Assembly (NCBI RefSeq): GCF_002158995.1
Contig: NZ_LOHF01000016.1
Coordinates: 87,658-144,618 of the forward strand
Source of the DNA: Pseudomonas caspiana
Lineage (GTDB): Bacteria > Pseudomonadota > Gammaproteobacteria > Pseudomonadales > Pseudomonadaceae
Length of the DNA: 56,961 bases
Direction: 5' to 3'
Shown here: piece after piece, positions 1-9,535 of the stretch
Position numbering within the stretch: position 1 is the stretch's first letter
Layout: each line of letters opens with the position of its first letter
Translations under genes and position numbers: made by a program
The notes under the pieces: generated by a model
What the model was told of the DNA's origin: nothing
What the model saw: the letters and a program-made list of their open reading frames with translations, nothing else
The model's database searches: none

Positions 1-13
1 TGCGCTCCTACAG
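1..13. repeat. Right tip of a truncated REPIN-like palindrome
   Basis: The first 13 bases (tgcgctcctacag) are identical to the right end of the palindromic element at 2677-2764. The rest of the copy lies outside the window, just downstream of the deformylase gene. Confidence 0.6.
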
Positions 14-38
14 AAAGCGAATCCACTCTACCGAAGAC

Positions 39-578
39 TCACTCATCCGCATTCGGGTCCATATCCGGGAACATCACGTCCATGAAGCCGAACTTGCTGA
101 AATCGGTAATGCGCGAGGGATAAAGGCGGCCAATCAGGTGATCACATTCGTGCTGAACCACCCGGGCGTGAAAGCCAAAGGCTTCGCGCTGGATCGGTTG
201 GCCGTCCGGGTCAAAGCCTTCGTAGCGAATGCTTTGAAAGCGATTGACCACGCCACGCAAACCCGGCACGGACAGGCACCCTTCCCACCCCTCTTCAACG
301 GCAGGATGCAAAGGCGTAATCACAGGATTAAGCAGGATCGTCTGGGGCACGGCTTCAGCGTCCGGATACCGCTCGCTGCGCTCAAACCCGAAAATCACTA
401 ATTGCAGGTCAACGCCTATCTGCGGCGCTGCCAGGCCAACACCACCCACACTTTCCATGGTTTCAAACATGTCGGCGATGAGGGTCTTGAGCTCGGCGCT
501 GCCGAACATCGATTGAGGCACAGGTGGGGCGATGCGCAAGAGACGCTCATCGCCCATTTTCAAAATAGGGCGGATCAT
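39..578 (-). CDS. def: Peptide deformylase (second paralogue type)
   Basis: This enzyme removes the formyl group from the N-terminal methionine of nascent proteins in the cytoplasm. The 179-residue protein has all three family motifs: GVGLAAPQIG at residues 46-55, EGCLSVPG at 99-106 and HECDH at 143-147. The expected metal ligands are Cys101, His143 and His147, with Glu144 as catalytic acid. The gene is not next to fmt (methionyl-tRNA formyltransferase), which normally partners the main def gene, so this is probably the second deformylase that many pseudomonads carry. An acidic tail after residue 165 (ending DMDPNADE) extends beyond the catalytic core. Family assignment is secure; the paralogue assignment is inference from context. 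Confidence 0.95.
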   Translation of the reverse strand: MIRPILKMGDERLLRIAPPVPQSMFGSAELKTLIADMFETMESVGGVGLAAPQIGVDLQLVIFGFERSERYPDAEAVPQTILLNPVITPLHPAVEEGWEGCLSVPGLRGVVNRFQSIRYEGFDPDGQPIQREAFGFHARVVQHECDHLIGRLYPSRITDFSKFGFMDVMFPDMDPNADE

Positions 579-626
579 GCGGGCCGGGCTCCGTGTTGGA
601 AAAACGTCATCCTGCCACAGTCGTGT

Positions 627-1589
627 TCAGGATTCCCCCGCCTTGGCAGGCAGTGGAAGGGAATGATCACGACCCAGACCGGAAACGTGCTGTTTCTCAG
701 TGGACTCAATAGCACCATCACCTTCTACTTTTTCACCCTTGTCCTTGCCTTCAGCGGACATGTGCTCGACCACTGCATTCATCTCAGCACCCAGCAACAG
801 CACCGCTGCCGAGATGTAGAAATACAGCAGCAGGACAATGATCGCCCCGATGCTGCCGTACATGGCGTTGTAGTCAGCAAACGTCTTGACGTAATAGCCG
901 AACCCCAGCGAAGCGAGTATCCAAACCACCACCGCCAGCACAGAGCCGGGGGTGATGAAGCGAAACTCCTGCTTCACGTCCGGCATGACGTAGTAAATCA
1001 ACGCCACAGCCACCATCAGCAGGATGACGATCAGCGGCCAGCGCAGGATGGTCCAGAGCGTCACGATGAACTCTTCCATGCCGATTTGTGCGGCGATCCA
1101 GTTCATCACTTGCGGCCCTGTCACCATCAATGCAGCAACCGCCAGCATCATCATGGCGATGCCGATGGTGTACGCCACCGACAGCGGAATGCGTTTCCAG
1201 ACCGGGCGCGCTTCGACCACATCGTACGCAGCGTTCATGGCGCTCATCATCAAGCGCACGCCCGCCGAGGCAGTCCACAGCGCGATGACGATACCAATCG
1301 AAAGCAGTCCACCTTTGGATTGCTGCAATTGATCAATGACCGGATTGACTTGCTCCAGCGCCTGAGGCGGCAGGACCAGTTCCGACTGCAGGCGCAGCCA
1401 GGAGAAGAAGTCGGGCAGATGCAGAAAGCCAATAAGCGCGATCAAGAACAGCAAGAAAGGAAACAGCGAAAACAACATCTGGTAGGCCAACGCCGACGCG
1501 TAGGTGGACATCTCGTCATCGAGAAACTCGCTGACCGTACGAACCATCACCTTGCCCAGTGGCAGTTGGCGCAATTCCGGGAAAATCAT
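627..1589 (-). CDS. YihY/BrkB-family inner membrane protein
   Basis: This 320-residue polytopic membrane protein belongs to the YihY/virulence factor BrkB family. The family was once called RNase BN by mistake, and its function is not settled. About six hydrophobic segments are visible, including MLFSLFPFLLFLIALIGFL near the N-terminus, and conserved SVY-free glycine/alanine-rich helices follow. The ATG at 1589 is chosen because AAGGAG lies 6 bases upstream; a longer reading frame to 1628 lacks a ribosome site. The last 35 residues are hydrophilic and rich in Glu, Lys and Ser, and probably form a cytoplasmic tail. It is on the same strand as def, 48 bases upstream of it, so the two may be co-transcribed. 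Confidence 0.85.
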   Translation of the reverse strand: MIFPELRQLPLGKVMVRTVSEFLDDEMSTYASALAYQMLFSLFPFLLFLIALIGFLHLPDFFSWLRLQSELVLPPQALEQVNPVIDQLQQSKGGLLSIGIVIALWTASAGVRLMMSAMNAAYDVVEARPVWKRIPLSVAYTIGIAMMMLAVAALMVTGPQVMNWIAAQIGMEEFIVTLWTILRWPLIVILLMVAVALIYYVMPDVKQEFRFITPGSVLAVVVWILASLGFGYYVKTFADYNAMYGSIGAIIVLLLYFYISAAVLLLGAEMNAVVEHMSAEGKDKGEKVEGDGAIESTEKQHVSGLGRDHSLPLPAKAGES

Positions 1590-1744
1590 GGCGTCTCCTT
1601 CGCTACATAACTGACGCAGCTTACACATTCACATTGATGGGTACTGCGCCTCTGACACAAGCTGTTCGCAGATAATGGCGTTTTACCTTAATTGAGTGGA
1701 CTGGAGCGCCTGAAAAAGGTTTCAAAACCTCGATTCTGGAAGGG

Positions 1745-1777
1745 TAAAAATGACAACGGCCATCCGAAGATGGCCGT
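1745..1777 (-). terminator. Intrinsic terminator of csbD-like gene
   Basis: Read on the minus strand, a 9-bp stem (ACGGCCATC with GATGGCCGT) closes a TTCG tetraloop and is followed, after TGTCA, by five Ts. It lies about 35 bases after the stop codon of the CsbD gene. Confidence 0.8.
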
Positions 1778-1810
1778 GACTCAACGCCAGGATTAACCTG
1801 GATAATCGGC

Positions 1811-2002
1811 TTACGCCTTATCAACGCCTTTTTTCACAGCGTCTTTGGCTTTGCCTTTGGCTTGCTGGGCTTCGCCTTTGATTTCCTGCGCCTTGCCTTC
1901 AGCTTTCAGCTTGGAGTTGTCAGTCGCCTTACCCACGCCTTGCTTGACGTTACCGACTGCTTCGTTAGCCATGCCTTTAACTTTATCGCCAGTGCTGCTC
2001 AT
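1811..2002 (-). CDS. CsbD-family stress-response protein
   Basis: This 63-residue protein is hydrophilic and rich in Lys, Ala, Gly and Gln. It begins MSSTGDKVKGMANEAVGNVKQ, typical of the CsbD family, small proteins induced by general stress in many bacteria with no known enzymatic role. The composition suggests a disordered or amphipathic helical protein. A GGAG ribosome site lies 8 bases before the ATG and a clear terminator follows the gene, so it is a single-gene unit. In Pseudomonas such genes are commonly under the stress sigma factors; no promoter is certain here. Confidence 0.9.
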   Translation of the reverse strand: MSSTGDKVKGMANEAVGNVKQGVGKATDNSKLKAEGKAQEIKGEAQQAKGKAKDAVKKGVDKA

Positions 2003-2252
2003 AGGTTTTACTCCGCAGAATCAATGAGAGGTCATCGCCTCGACGTAATGATTGACCCGACTCATTTGCGGGGAGTTTCAACTATTTTCACCAGCGTCAT
2101 AGCCGTTCGTCTGCTTGCCTGCTGGCGCATAAAAACGGGAGCAGAAAAACTTTGCCTTTAAGTTTGCGCGGCAACCCACGAGAATGCGCAACGCAATCCG
2201 GCTGCGCCGGGCAACGCTCGTCGCGCTGAAGACAACGATCCGCAGGAACATT

Positions 2253-2633
2253 ATGAAACTCGATAAAAAGCAGGCCATCGCACGCCGCAACCAGGAACTG
2301 GGCGGTGCCGTGCTGGGTACCAACAACACCCACTTCGCCACGTTGAACACCAACAAGAACATCTGGTGGTTCGACCTGCCGGTACCGCGTCTGGCGGTGG
2401 GTCAGTACGAATGGATGCACCTGCTGCTGTACACGCCGAGCAGCGATCAACTGCTGCACTTGAAAGTCACGACGGTATTTTTGCGTGATCACATGGAAGG
2501 TCTGGTGATCCGCAATAAAGGCCAGCGCAAATCCACTGTCAGCCTGGAACTGAGCGCCGATAAGGATTCGTATTTGAAGGATGTACGGCCGCTGGGTGCG
2601 GGATTGAGTTTTTCGGGTTTTCTGCAGCCCTGA
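2253..2633 (+). CDS. Conserved hypothetical protein, 126 residues
   Basis: I do not recognise a named family. The protein starts MKLDKKQAIARRNQEL and has no signal peptide or membrane segment, so it is probably cytoplasmic. It has aromatic-rich stretches (NIWWFDLPVPRL, YEWMHLLLYT) and ends GAGLSFSGFLQP. The ATG at 2253 is preceded by AGGA at 5 bases; the frame also opens upstream at 2184 without a ribosome site. It is divergent from the CsbD gene, with about 250 bases between their starts. Codon use matches the neighbours, so I take it as a real gene of Pseudomonas type. Confidence 0.75.
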   Translation: MKLDKKQAIARRNQELGGAVLGTNNTHFATLNTNKNIWWFDLPVPRLAVGQYEWMHLLLYTPSSDQLLHLKVTTVFLRDHMEGLVIRNKGQRKSTVSLELSADKDSYLKDVRPLGAGLSFSGFLQP

Positions 2634-2676
2634 TGCTTTGAGCTGCATAAAGCTGTCGCGCAACAAACATTGTCTA

Positions 2677-2764
2677 GTAGGAGCGCACGAGCACCGCGAG
2701 GCCGCGATAGCGTTCTGCCTGATCCACCGCTATCGCGGCCTCGCGGTGCTCGTGCGCTCCTACA
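2677..2764. repeat. REPIN-like palindrome, GCGCACGAGC class
   Basis: Two near-perfect inverted arms of about 36 bases (GTAGGAGCGCACGAGCACCG on the left and its complement on the right) flank a short spacer. The outer tips match those of the other elements in the window, but the core differs from the classical REP sequence. It lies between convergent genes. Confidence 0.85.
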
Positions 2765-2855
2765 GAACCTGTGTCTGCTACGCGACAGCGCGGCGTCTGG
2801 ACGAGTGGAGTGCGTCTACAGCAATAGCATTTCAGTCGGGTTTCTACGCCAGGAA

Positions 2856-3257
2856 TCAAGCTACCCGTCGAGCAACCAAAAAACCGACCGTCCCCGCCAC
2901 CGCCGACGCAAACGTTCCCCACGCCAGATCCACCAGTGCCAACTGCGCAGGCCAGCCTTGCAGCGTGGCCCAGTTGGTCAGGTCATAGGTGCCGTAAGCC
3001 ACCAGTCCAAGAAAGGCGCTGCGCTTTGCGACATGGCTGATACTGTTTCTTCGCAGCCCTGACTGAACCGCCAACACCAGCAACCCGGCTGCGTACAGAA
3101 GGTAAAAAACCACGGCGGGAGCAATCACCGGCTTGTCGAGCATCAACGGCCCCAGCCATGCCCGATAAGTCGGCCCCATCAGCAAGCCCAGCCATATACC
3201 GTCCACAATCAGAAAGGTCAGCAAGATGCTGAAGTAAGCCGTGAGGGTTCTTTTCAT
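2856..3257 (-). CDS. DUF2177-family membrane protein
   Basis: This 133-residue integral membrane protein has four predicted hydrophobic segments. The first is AYFSILLTFLIVDGIWLGLL and the last ends AVAGTVGFLVARRVA. Features typical of the DUF2177 family include the DGIWLG motif in helix 1 and GTYDLTNWATLQGWP before the last helix. The family is uncharacterised. It reads in the same direction as cvfB upstream, 117 bases away, with a ribosome-site-like AAGGACG before the ATG. The function is unknown; the family call is confident. Confidence 0.85.
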   Translation of the reverse strand: MKRTLTAYFSILLTFLIVDGIWLGLLMGPTYRAWLGPLMLDKPVIAPAVVFYLLYAAGLLVLAVQSGLRRNSISHVAKRSAFLGLVAYGTYDLTNWATLQGWPAQLALVDLAWGTFASAVAGTVGFLVARRVA

Positions 3258-3374
3258 GAAGGGCGTCCTTGTCTGAGTTGATCCGCATTGAGCGCAACGC
3301 CCTGATGAGCGCTGACCGGTTGGACCTCATGCGGAGCAGGAACGATCCGTCGCTCCCGCTTTAACCGATGAACG

Positions 3375-4211
3375 TCAGACCAGCTCGATGCGGTCTGCGT
3401 GGATCACGATCTGGCCTTGTTTGTACAGCGCGCCAATGGCTTTCTTGAAATTGCCTTTGCTGACGCCAAACAGGTTGCTGATGACCTGCGGATCGCTCTT
3501 GTCACTGACCGGCAACACACCGTTGTTTTCTTTCAGCTTGCCGAGAATCTTGCTGTTCAGGCTGCTGGCCGCTTGCTCGCCCACGGGCTGCAGGCTCAGG
3601 CTGATGTTGCCGTCAGTGCGGATTTCCTTGATGTAGCCCTTCTCTTGCTTGCCGGCGCGCATGAACTTGAAGACCTCATTCTTGTGAATCAGGCCCCAGT
3701 GCTTATTGTTGATGATCGCCTTGAAGCCCATGTCGGTCGCTTCTGCCACCAGCAGGTCAACCTCCTGACCCACGCTGTAGCTGGCCGGTGTCTTGTCCAG
3801 ATAGCGATCCAGACGTGCCGTCGCGGTGATGCGGCGGGTGTGTTTGTCCAGATAGACATGCACCACGCAGTAATCACCGGCCTGCAACGTGCGTTTCTCT
3901 TCGGAGTAAGGCAGCAGCAAGTCTTTGGGCAGGCCCCAATCGAGGAAAACGCCGATGCTGTTGACTTCAACCACCTTCAGACTGGCGAACTCACCGACCT
4001 GAACCTTGGGTTTTTCTGTGGTGGCCAGCAGCTTGTCTTCGCTGTCCAGATAAATGAAAACGTTGAGCCAGTCTTCATCTTCGCTGGGAATGTCTTTGGG
4101 GATATAACGGTTAGGCAGCAGAATTTCGCCGTCCGCCCCACCATCCAGATACAGACCGAAGTTAGTGTGTTTAACCACTTGCAAGCTGTTGTAACGCCCG
4201 ATTAAAGCCAT
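3375..4211 (-). CDS. cvfB: S1-domain RNA-binding protein, CvfB/YitL family
   Basis: This 278-residue cytoplasmic protein has tandem S1-like beta-barrel RNA-binding domains followed by a C-terminal winged-helix domain. The N-terminal part (residues 1-65, MALIGRYNSLQVVKHTNFGLYL) and the next segment (about 70-135, VGEFASLKVVEVNSIGVFLDWG) are S1-like repeats. A third spans about 145-215 (YSVGQEVDLLVAEATDMGFKAIINN). The end (about 225-278, including FGVSKGNFKKAIGALYKQG) is the winged helix. CvfB in Staphylococcus affects virulence gene expression; its role in Pseudomonas is not established. The start at 4211 (MALIGR) is preferred over one two codons upstream. Confidence 0.88.
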   Translation of the reverse strand: MALIGRYNSLQVVKHTNFGLYLDGGADGEILLPNRYIPKDIPSEDEDWLNVFIYLDSEDKLLATTEKPKVQVGEFASLKVVEVNSIGVFLDWGLPKDLLLPYSEEKRTLQAGDYCVVHVYLDKHTRRITATARLDRYLDKTPASYSVGQEVDLLVAEATDMGFKAIINNKHWGLIHKNEVFKFMRAGKQEKGYIKEIRTDGNISLSLQPVGEQAASSLNSKILGKLKENNGVLPVSDKSDPQVISNLFGVSKGNFKKAIGALYKQGQIVIHADRIELV

Positions 4212-4574
4212 GTGCAAATACCCTCATTACGTGGGCGGCATTCTACCCGAGTTTGCGGGCAATGATGCTGACGCAGAATGTCGCTGCACCCCGCATTCGA
4301 AAAGGTCAGAAAAATCAGATATTTGCCTGATGGCGATGAGCCCGCCATGCGCTCCATTCGTCAGATGCACGGGGGATTTAAAAGCTGTTTTTCCAGCCAG
4401 CGAAAAATAATTACAGAAATAACTTATCAATTAAAACAACCGCTTAGCCCGACATTAATAATTATTTAGCGGCAGATTCCGGATAATTACGCCCAAGGTT
4501 TAAGGGGATATTTCCCAAGCAATTGTCAAGCCATTCGTGTACCATTGCTGGCCGTATCAAGTTTATATAGGTTA
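4212..4574. other. AT-rich intergenic region between cvfB and a small gene
   Basis: This 363-base gap separates divergent genes. From about 4385 to 4475 it is clearly richer in A and T than its surroundings, which is unusual for this genome and could favour binding of an MvaT/MvaU-type silencer (inference). I see no open frame with a ribosome site and no clean hairpin. Confidence 0.5.
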
Positions 4575-4763
4575 ATGGCAGCCATGCGCGTAAAAGCATC
4601 CAACTCGAAAGCAAAGCCAGCTCCAGCCGTTGAAACGAGCGACTCGATCAACGCCCAGATTGCTGCTTTCCTTAAGTCCGGCGGCGAAATTCAGCAAATT
4701 GCAAAAGGCGTCAGCGGCCAGACCTTCGGCCCGTCCAAACAGATCACCCTCGGCAAAAAGTAA
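4575..4763 (+). CDS. Small hypothetical protein with FLxxGGxxQxI motif
   Basis: This 62-residue protein begins MAAMRVKASNSKAKPAPAVE, a basic, probably disordered N-terminus. It then carries INAQIAAFLKSGGEIQQIAK, a short helix followed by a GG turn. The pattern FLKSGGEIQQI resembles the FLSRGGKVQEI segment of the Pseudomonas RNA-polymerase-associated regulator SutA, as I remember it, but lacks the acidic N-terminal half. The ATG at 4575 has a weak AGG six bases upstream; a second ATG at 4584 is possible. The gene sits after an AT-rich non-coding stretch. Existence is likely, function unknown. Confidence 0.65.
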   Translation: MAAMRVKASNSKAKPAPAVETSDSINAQIAAFLKSGGEIQQIAKGVSGQTFGPSKQITLGKK

Positions 4764-4934
4764 TCCTCTCCCCGCTCCAGTTGTCGATCTCTATGCGTCT
4801 TGACTCCCAAGGCGCCAGAGCTTGCTAATCTTCGTTGCACACAACCGTTTCAACCTGACTGCAAGACCCCATTGCCTAGTGGCTCGACGACGGGCAGGAT
4901 GATGTCTTGAAGCCAGCCTTTGCGGAATGCACGA

Positions 4935-5447
4935 ATGAAGAACTGGATGCTGTTCGGCGCACTGATTTACCTGACGGGTTGTGCATCTCACAACTGCAAT
5001 ACCGTTTCTGACGACGGCCACCCTGCGGGTAGCGACTGTCGCGCAGAGCAATTGCTCTATCAGAACGATATGCTGCAAGCCAAACTGTTGATCAGTGAAG
5101 CCGACCGGGAGAACTATGAACTGGCCGAAGCCATGCTTCGCCGGGCAGGGATGAATGATGCATCGGGTGAAGCCGAGTTTTACCTGGCGGTGCTATTGAT
5201 TCGCCAGCAATCGGACCAACCCCGTGTAATCGAATTGCTCGAAGACGCCGCAAGCCACAAGCATCCGCTGGCCATTGCGCTGCTCTCACAGCAACTCAGC
5301 ATGACCGATCAAAAGAAATCCGAAGCGTACCGCGCCGAGTACGCAGAGCTGGATGTTGCGAAAAGCGGCTACCCCTCGTTTGATCAGGCGTTGGTGGTCA
5401 TTCGCAGCTTGATCATCCCGTCAGCTCAGGCGACTGCTTCGAACTGA
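4935..5447 (+). CDS. Predicted lipoprotein with Sel1/TPR-like helical repeats
   Basis: The 170-residue product starts MKNWMLFGALIYLTGCASHN, a lipoprotein signal with lipobox LTGC; the mature N-terminal residue would be Cys16. The rest is helical, with two repeats of the kind seen in Sel1/TPR proteins (AEAMLRRAGMNDASGEAEFY and IELLEDAASHKHPLAIALL). The mature protein begins with a short Cys-containing segment (CNTV and SDCRAEQ). It is likely anchored to the outer membrane facing the periplasm. No operon partner is evident. A TTG start 15 bases upstream is possible but would spoil the signal peptide. Confidence 0.75.
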   Translation: MKNWMLFGALIYLTGCASHNCNTVSDDGHPAGSDCRAEQLLYQNDMLQAKLLISEADRENYELAEAMLRRAGMNDASGEAEFYLAVLLIRQQSDQPRVIELLEDAASHKHPLAIALLSQQLSMTDQKKSEAYRAEYAELDVAKSGYPSFDQALVVIRSLIIPSAQATASN

Positions 5448-5591
5448 TTCCCCTGCGGATCGACGAACGGTCTTCGCTCTACGACTTTCGTAGGTATGCT
5501 GCGAGGCTCTAGATCGCGGTTCCCCTGCTGTTCCTACTGGGCCTATGGCCATTTCAACCTGCCCCCTCCGTAACATGAAGGAGTGAGCACG

Positions 5592-6317
5592 ATGCTCAAT
5601 TTTCGCCATTGCGCGCTTGCCGTAAGCGCCCTGATTGTTTGTCCGCACGCATCTGCCCAAGTGATTGAGCGGGAGTTGGGAGACTTCAGCCTTAAATTGG
5701 GCACTTCGCCGACGCGTAGCATGGCCCAGGGTCTGGTCACGCAGAGTGGCTCGGGTTCATTCCACGGCGGGCTCGATCTGACCCACGAAAGCGGCTTTTA
5801 CTTTGGCCAATGGTCACCCAACGCCGGTGTCACCGAAGACAGCACGCTGGAAGTCGACTCCTACATGGGTTTCAAGAAGCCGTTCGATCAGACACTCGGT
5901 TATGAGTTGGGCATGATCCGCTACAGCTACCCAGACACCAGCCAGATAGACACCCACGAGTTTTATGCAGGTCTGCGAATCCTCGACAGCCGCATCGGCG
6001 CAGCTTTCAGCAATGACATCGGCCGCCGCGACAGCACCCTGATCGTCGATCTGGGCGGCATCGAACAACTGGGGTTGGGCATCCGCATGCAGTACGCCAA
6101 TCACCAATACGATGCTCCGCAGCAAATATCGGACGGCAGCATGGTCACCAGCTTCAATGACTGGTCGCTGAACCTGTCGCGGCCATGGCTGGGTGTCGAC
6201 ATGAACCTGATCTACAGCGGCTCCAGCCTGACCGGCAATGATTGCAGCGCCTACAGCGGGCACAATGCCAACTGCGAAGGCACCTTCACCCTCAAGGCCG
6301 TGCGCTCATTTTTCTGA
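5592..6317 (+). CDS. TorF-family putative porin
   Basis: The 241-residue protein has a cleavable signal peptide (about 21 residues, ending PHASAQ) and then alternating beta strands ending in a terminal Phe (KAVRSFF), as expected for an outer membrane barrel. The composition and length fit the TorF/TIGR02001 family of putative porins found in proteobacteria; substrates are unknown. Two cysteines near the C-terminus (NDCSAYSGHNANC) could form a disulphide in a loop. AAGGAG at 5578 lies 8 bases before the ATG at 5592, which decides this start over a GTG at 5583. Confidence 0.75.
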   Translation: MLNFRHCALAVSALIVCPHASAQVIERELGDFSLKLGTSPTRSMAQGLVTQSGSGSFHGGLDLTHESGFYFGQWSPNAGVTEDSTLEVDSYMGFKKPFDQTLGYELGMIRYSYPDTSQIDTHEFYAGLRILDSRIGAAFSNDIGRRDSTLIVDLGGIEQLGLGIRMQYANHQYDAPQQISDGSMVTSFNDWSLNLSRPWLGVDMNLIYSGSSLTGNDCSAYSGHNANCEGTFTLKAVRSFF

Positions 6318-6380
6318 TTCAGTGAACTGCTACTCTTGGACCCGCTCTACACAAACAGGCAGGTCCACTGAGGAGTCGTT

Positions 6381-7250
6381 ATGCGCACCCCGTACAAAGC
6401 CTTCATTTCATTGTTGATGGCGCTGTTCATCCTCGGTGGCTGCACCCGAATCGGGTTGGCTTATCGTAATCTGGACATCATCATTCCATGGTCGCTCAGC
6501 GATTATCTGGAGATGAATGCTTCGCAAAAAGACTGGTTTGATGAGCGCCTCAAAGAGCATTTGAGCTGGCACTGCACGACTCAGTTGCCAGGCTATCTGG
6601 GATGGCTGGACCGCCTGCAACGGATGGTAGAGACCAATCAGGTCACGTCAGATCAACTGCAAGCGCGCACTGATGAGGCCAAGCTGGCGATCGGGCAGAT
6701 ATCACGACAGATCACCCCTTCGGCCGTCGAGCTGCTTGCCCAACTGGATGACAAGCAAGTCCTGGAGATGCAGAACGCCTTCGCCAAGGACCAGCGTAAA
6801 CGCGAGAATGAATTCCTCAAAGAACCGCTGCCCAGGCAGATCAGTGATCGCGCCGAACGCATGGAGAAACGCTTGAGCCCGTGGATGGGGAAACTTAACC
6901 AGGCTCAGCTGCAGCGCATCCAGAGCTGGTCGGCATCACTGGGCGAACAGAATCGGGCCTGGCTTGATAACCGGGCCAATTGGCAAAAGCTGTTTGTGGC
7001 CACAGTGCAGAACCGCAAAGCGCCGGATTTCCCCGACAGAATTGCCAAACTGCTGCAGGACCGCGAGACCTTCTGGACACCTGAGTACCGCGAAGCCTAC
7101 GACCGGACCGAGCAAGCGGCAATCTCGTTGCTGGTGGACCTGATGGCGCAAAGCACGCCAGAACAGCGCCAACGCCTGTTGAGCAAGATCGCCGACACCA
7201 GAAAAGACTTTACCGATTTGAGCTGTTTGAAGGCGGCTCAAGCGAGCTGA
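6381..7250 (+). CDS. DUF6279-family lipoprotein
   Basis: This 289-residue protein has a lipoprotein signal (MRTPYKAFISLLMALFILGG followed by Cys21) and a long, mainly helical mature region. The sequence after the cysteine, TRIGLAYRNLDIIIPWSLSDYL, is typical of the DUF6279 family in pseudomonads. Several charged amphipathic segments follow. The start has GGAG about 6 bases upstream. The function is unknown; surface or periplasmic location is inferred from the lipobox. It is followed by a REPIN-like palindrome, suggesting the end of a transcription unit. Confidence 0.8.
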   Translation: MRTPYKAFISLLMALFILGGCTRIGLAYRNLDIIIPWSLSDYLEMNASQKDWFDERLKEHLSWHCTTQLPGYLGWLDRLQRMVETNQVTSDQLQARTDEAKLAIGQISRQITPSAVELLAQLDDKQVLEMQNAFAKDQRKRENEFLKEPLPRQISDRAERMEKRLSPWMGKLNQAQLQRIQSWSASLGEQNRAWLDNRANWQKLFVATVQNRKAPDFPDRIAKLLQDRETFWTPEYREAYDRTEQAAISLLVDLMAQSTPEQRQRLLSKIADTRKDFTDLSCLKAAQAS

Positions 7251-7287
7251 ATCTGTCGAGCATGCACTCTATTCGCCATACTTGGGC

Positions 7288-7380
7288 CCTGTAGGAGTGA
7301 GCTTGCTCGCGATCGTGGTCAGGTAGTCACGAAATACATGACAGGCGAACCGCTATCGCGAGCAAGCTCACTCCTACAGG
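7288..7380. repeat. REPIN (REP doublet), GCTTGCTCGCGAT class
   Basis: The left arm (CCTGTAGGAGTGAGCTTGCT then CGCGAT) and the right arm (ATCGCGAGCAAGCTCACTCC then TACAGG) are inverted copies separated by about 35 bases. The core matches the classical Pseudomonas REP. The element lies between two convergent genes. Confidence 0.9.
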
Positions 7381-7414
7381 GGTGCGTTTCAATTCAGCGG
7401 CTTGCAGGCATGCC

Positions 7415-7810
7415 TCAAGCAATCTGCGCTTTGGCAGCAACCTCTTCAAAGGTCGCGGGATCAAGGGCGTCGTGCTGCTCGTCCAGCACCTGACGCGGGT
7501 GATCATTGCCGGGGATGCTGCTGTCGATCAGCGCCAGCAACCGGGCACCAAGCGGGGTCAGGACGAAGTTTTCGCCGTTACCGCCCTCTTTTTCCGGACG
7601 CGATTCGATAAATCCACGATCCAGCAGCAGTTTCTCGTATTCACCGGCAATTGCTTTCAGGTGATCCAGATTACCTACTGGCTCACCTGCCGCGGCAGAC
7701 GCGGCCGCATGTTCTTCTGCGTATTTGCGGGGCTTGAAGGTGTCGTCGGCGCTGTTCTGCACTTCATGCAACAGGCGTTCAACGAGATCCCAGTCATAAG
7801 GCTTGTCCAT
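7415..7810 (-). CDS. DUF2513-like winged-helix protein
   Basis: The 131-residue cytoplasmic protein begins MDKPYDWDLVERLLHEVQN, which resembles DUF2513 proteins, small predicted winged-helix proteins sometimes labelled transcriptional regulators. The segment DHLKAIAGEYEKLLLDRGFI with ESRPEKEG and NFVLTPLGARLLALID looks like a helix-turn-helix followed by a beta wing. It is monocistronic between convergent and same-strand neighbours. DNA binding is inference only. Confidence 0.65.
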   Translation of the reverse strand: MDKPYDWDLVERLLHEVQNSADDTFKPRKYAEEHAAASAAAGEPVGNLDHLKAIAGEYEKLLLDRGFIESRPEKEGGNGENFVLTPLGARLLALIDSSIPGNDHPRQVLDEQHDALDPATFEEVAAKAQIA

Positions 7811-8008
7811 TGTTATTACCTCCAGTCAACGTGGGTGAGCCGCCTGTGACATCTCGTCATCAGGCTTGCAGCTGAACGTGTGACAGGTGCTGACGCGCCC
7901 CGTTCAGCCGAAGCCGCCCGGTGGTGATTGGATGGAGGAGAGTATGGATCAGGACTCTCAGCGCAGGACCAGCTCAAGCCGCTCCTGCGCGAGAATTGCG
8001 GGCGGGGT

Positions 8009-9355
<1,347 letters not shown>

Positions 9356-9535
9356 GGGTGTTACCTCGACGAAATACAAAAATACGGCGCATAGCGTAAC
9401 GGTTTCGCGCGCCCGAGCCGAGTTTCTTTACTACCAACGGCCGATTTTGTTACGCAATTTACCAACGTAGCCCTTTATCAGGCCCATGAATGTTCTAATT
9501 GCCGCGCTTTTTTCTTGAGGATTTTCAGACACCCC

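Noticed and set aside
2003..2100. AlgU-type promoter for the CsbD gene (GAAACT and TCAAT)
   Set aside because: The spacing is 18 bases and the match is weak, so I do not call it.
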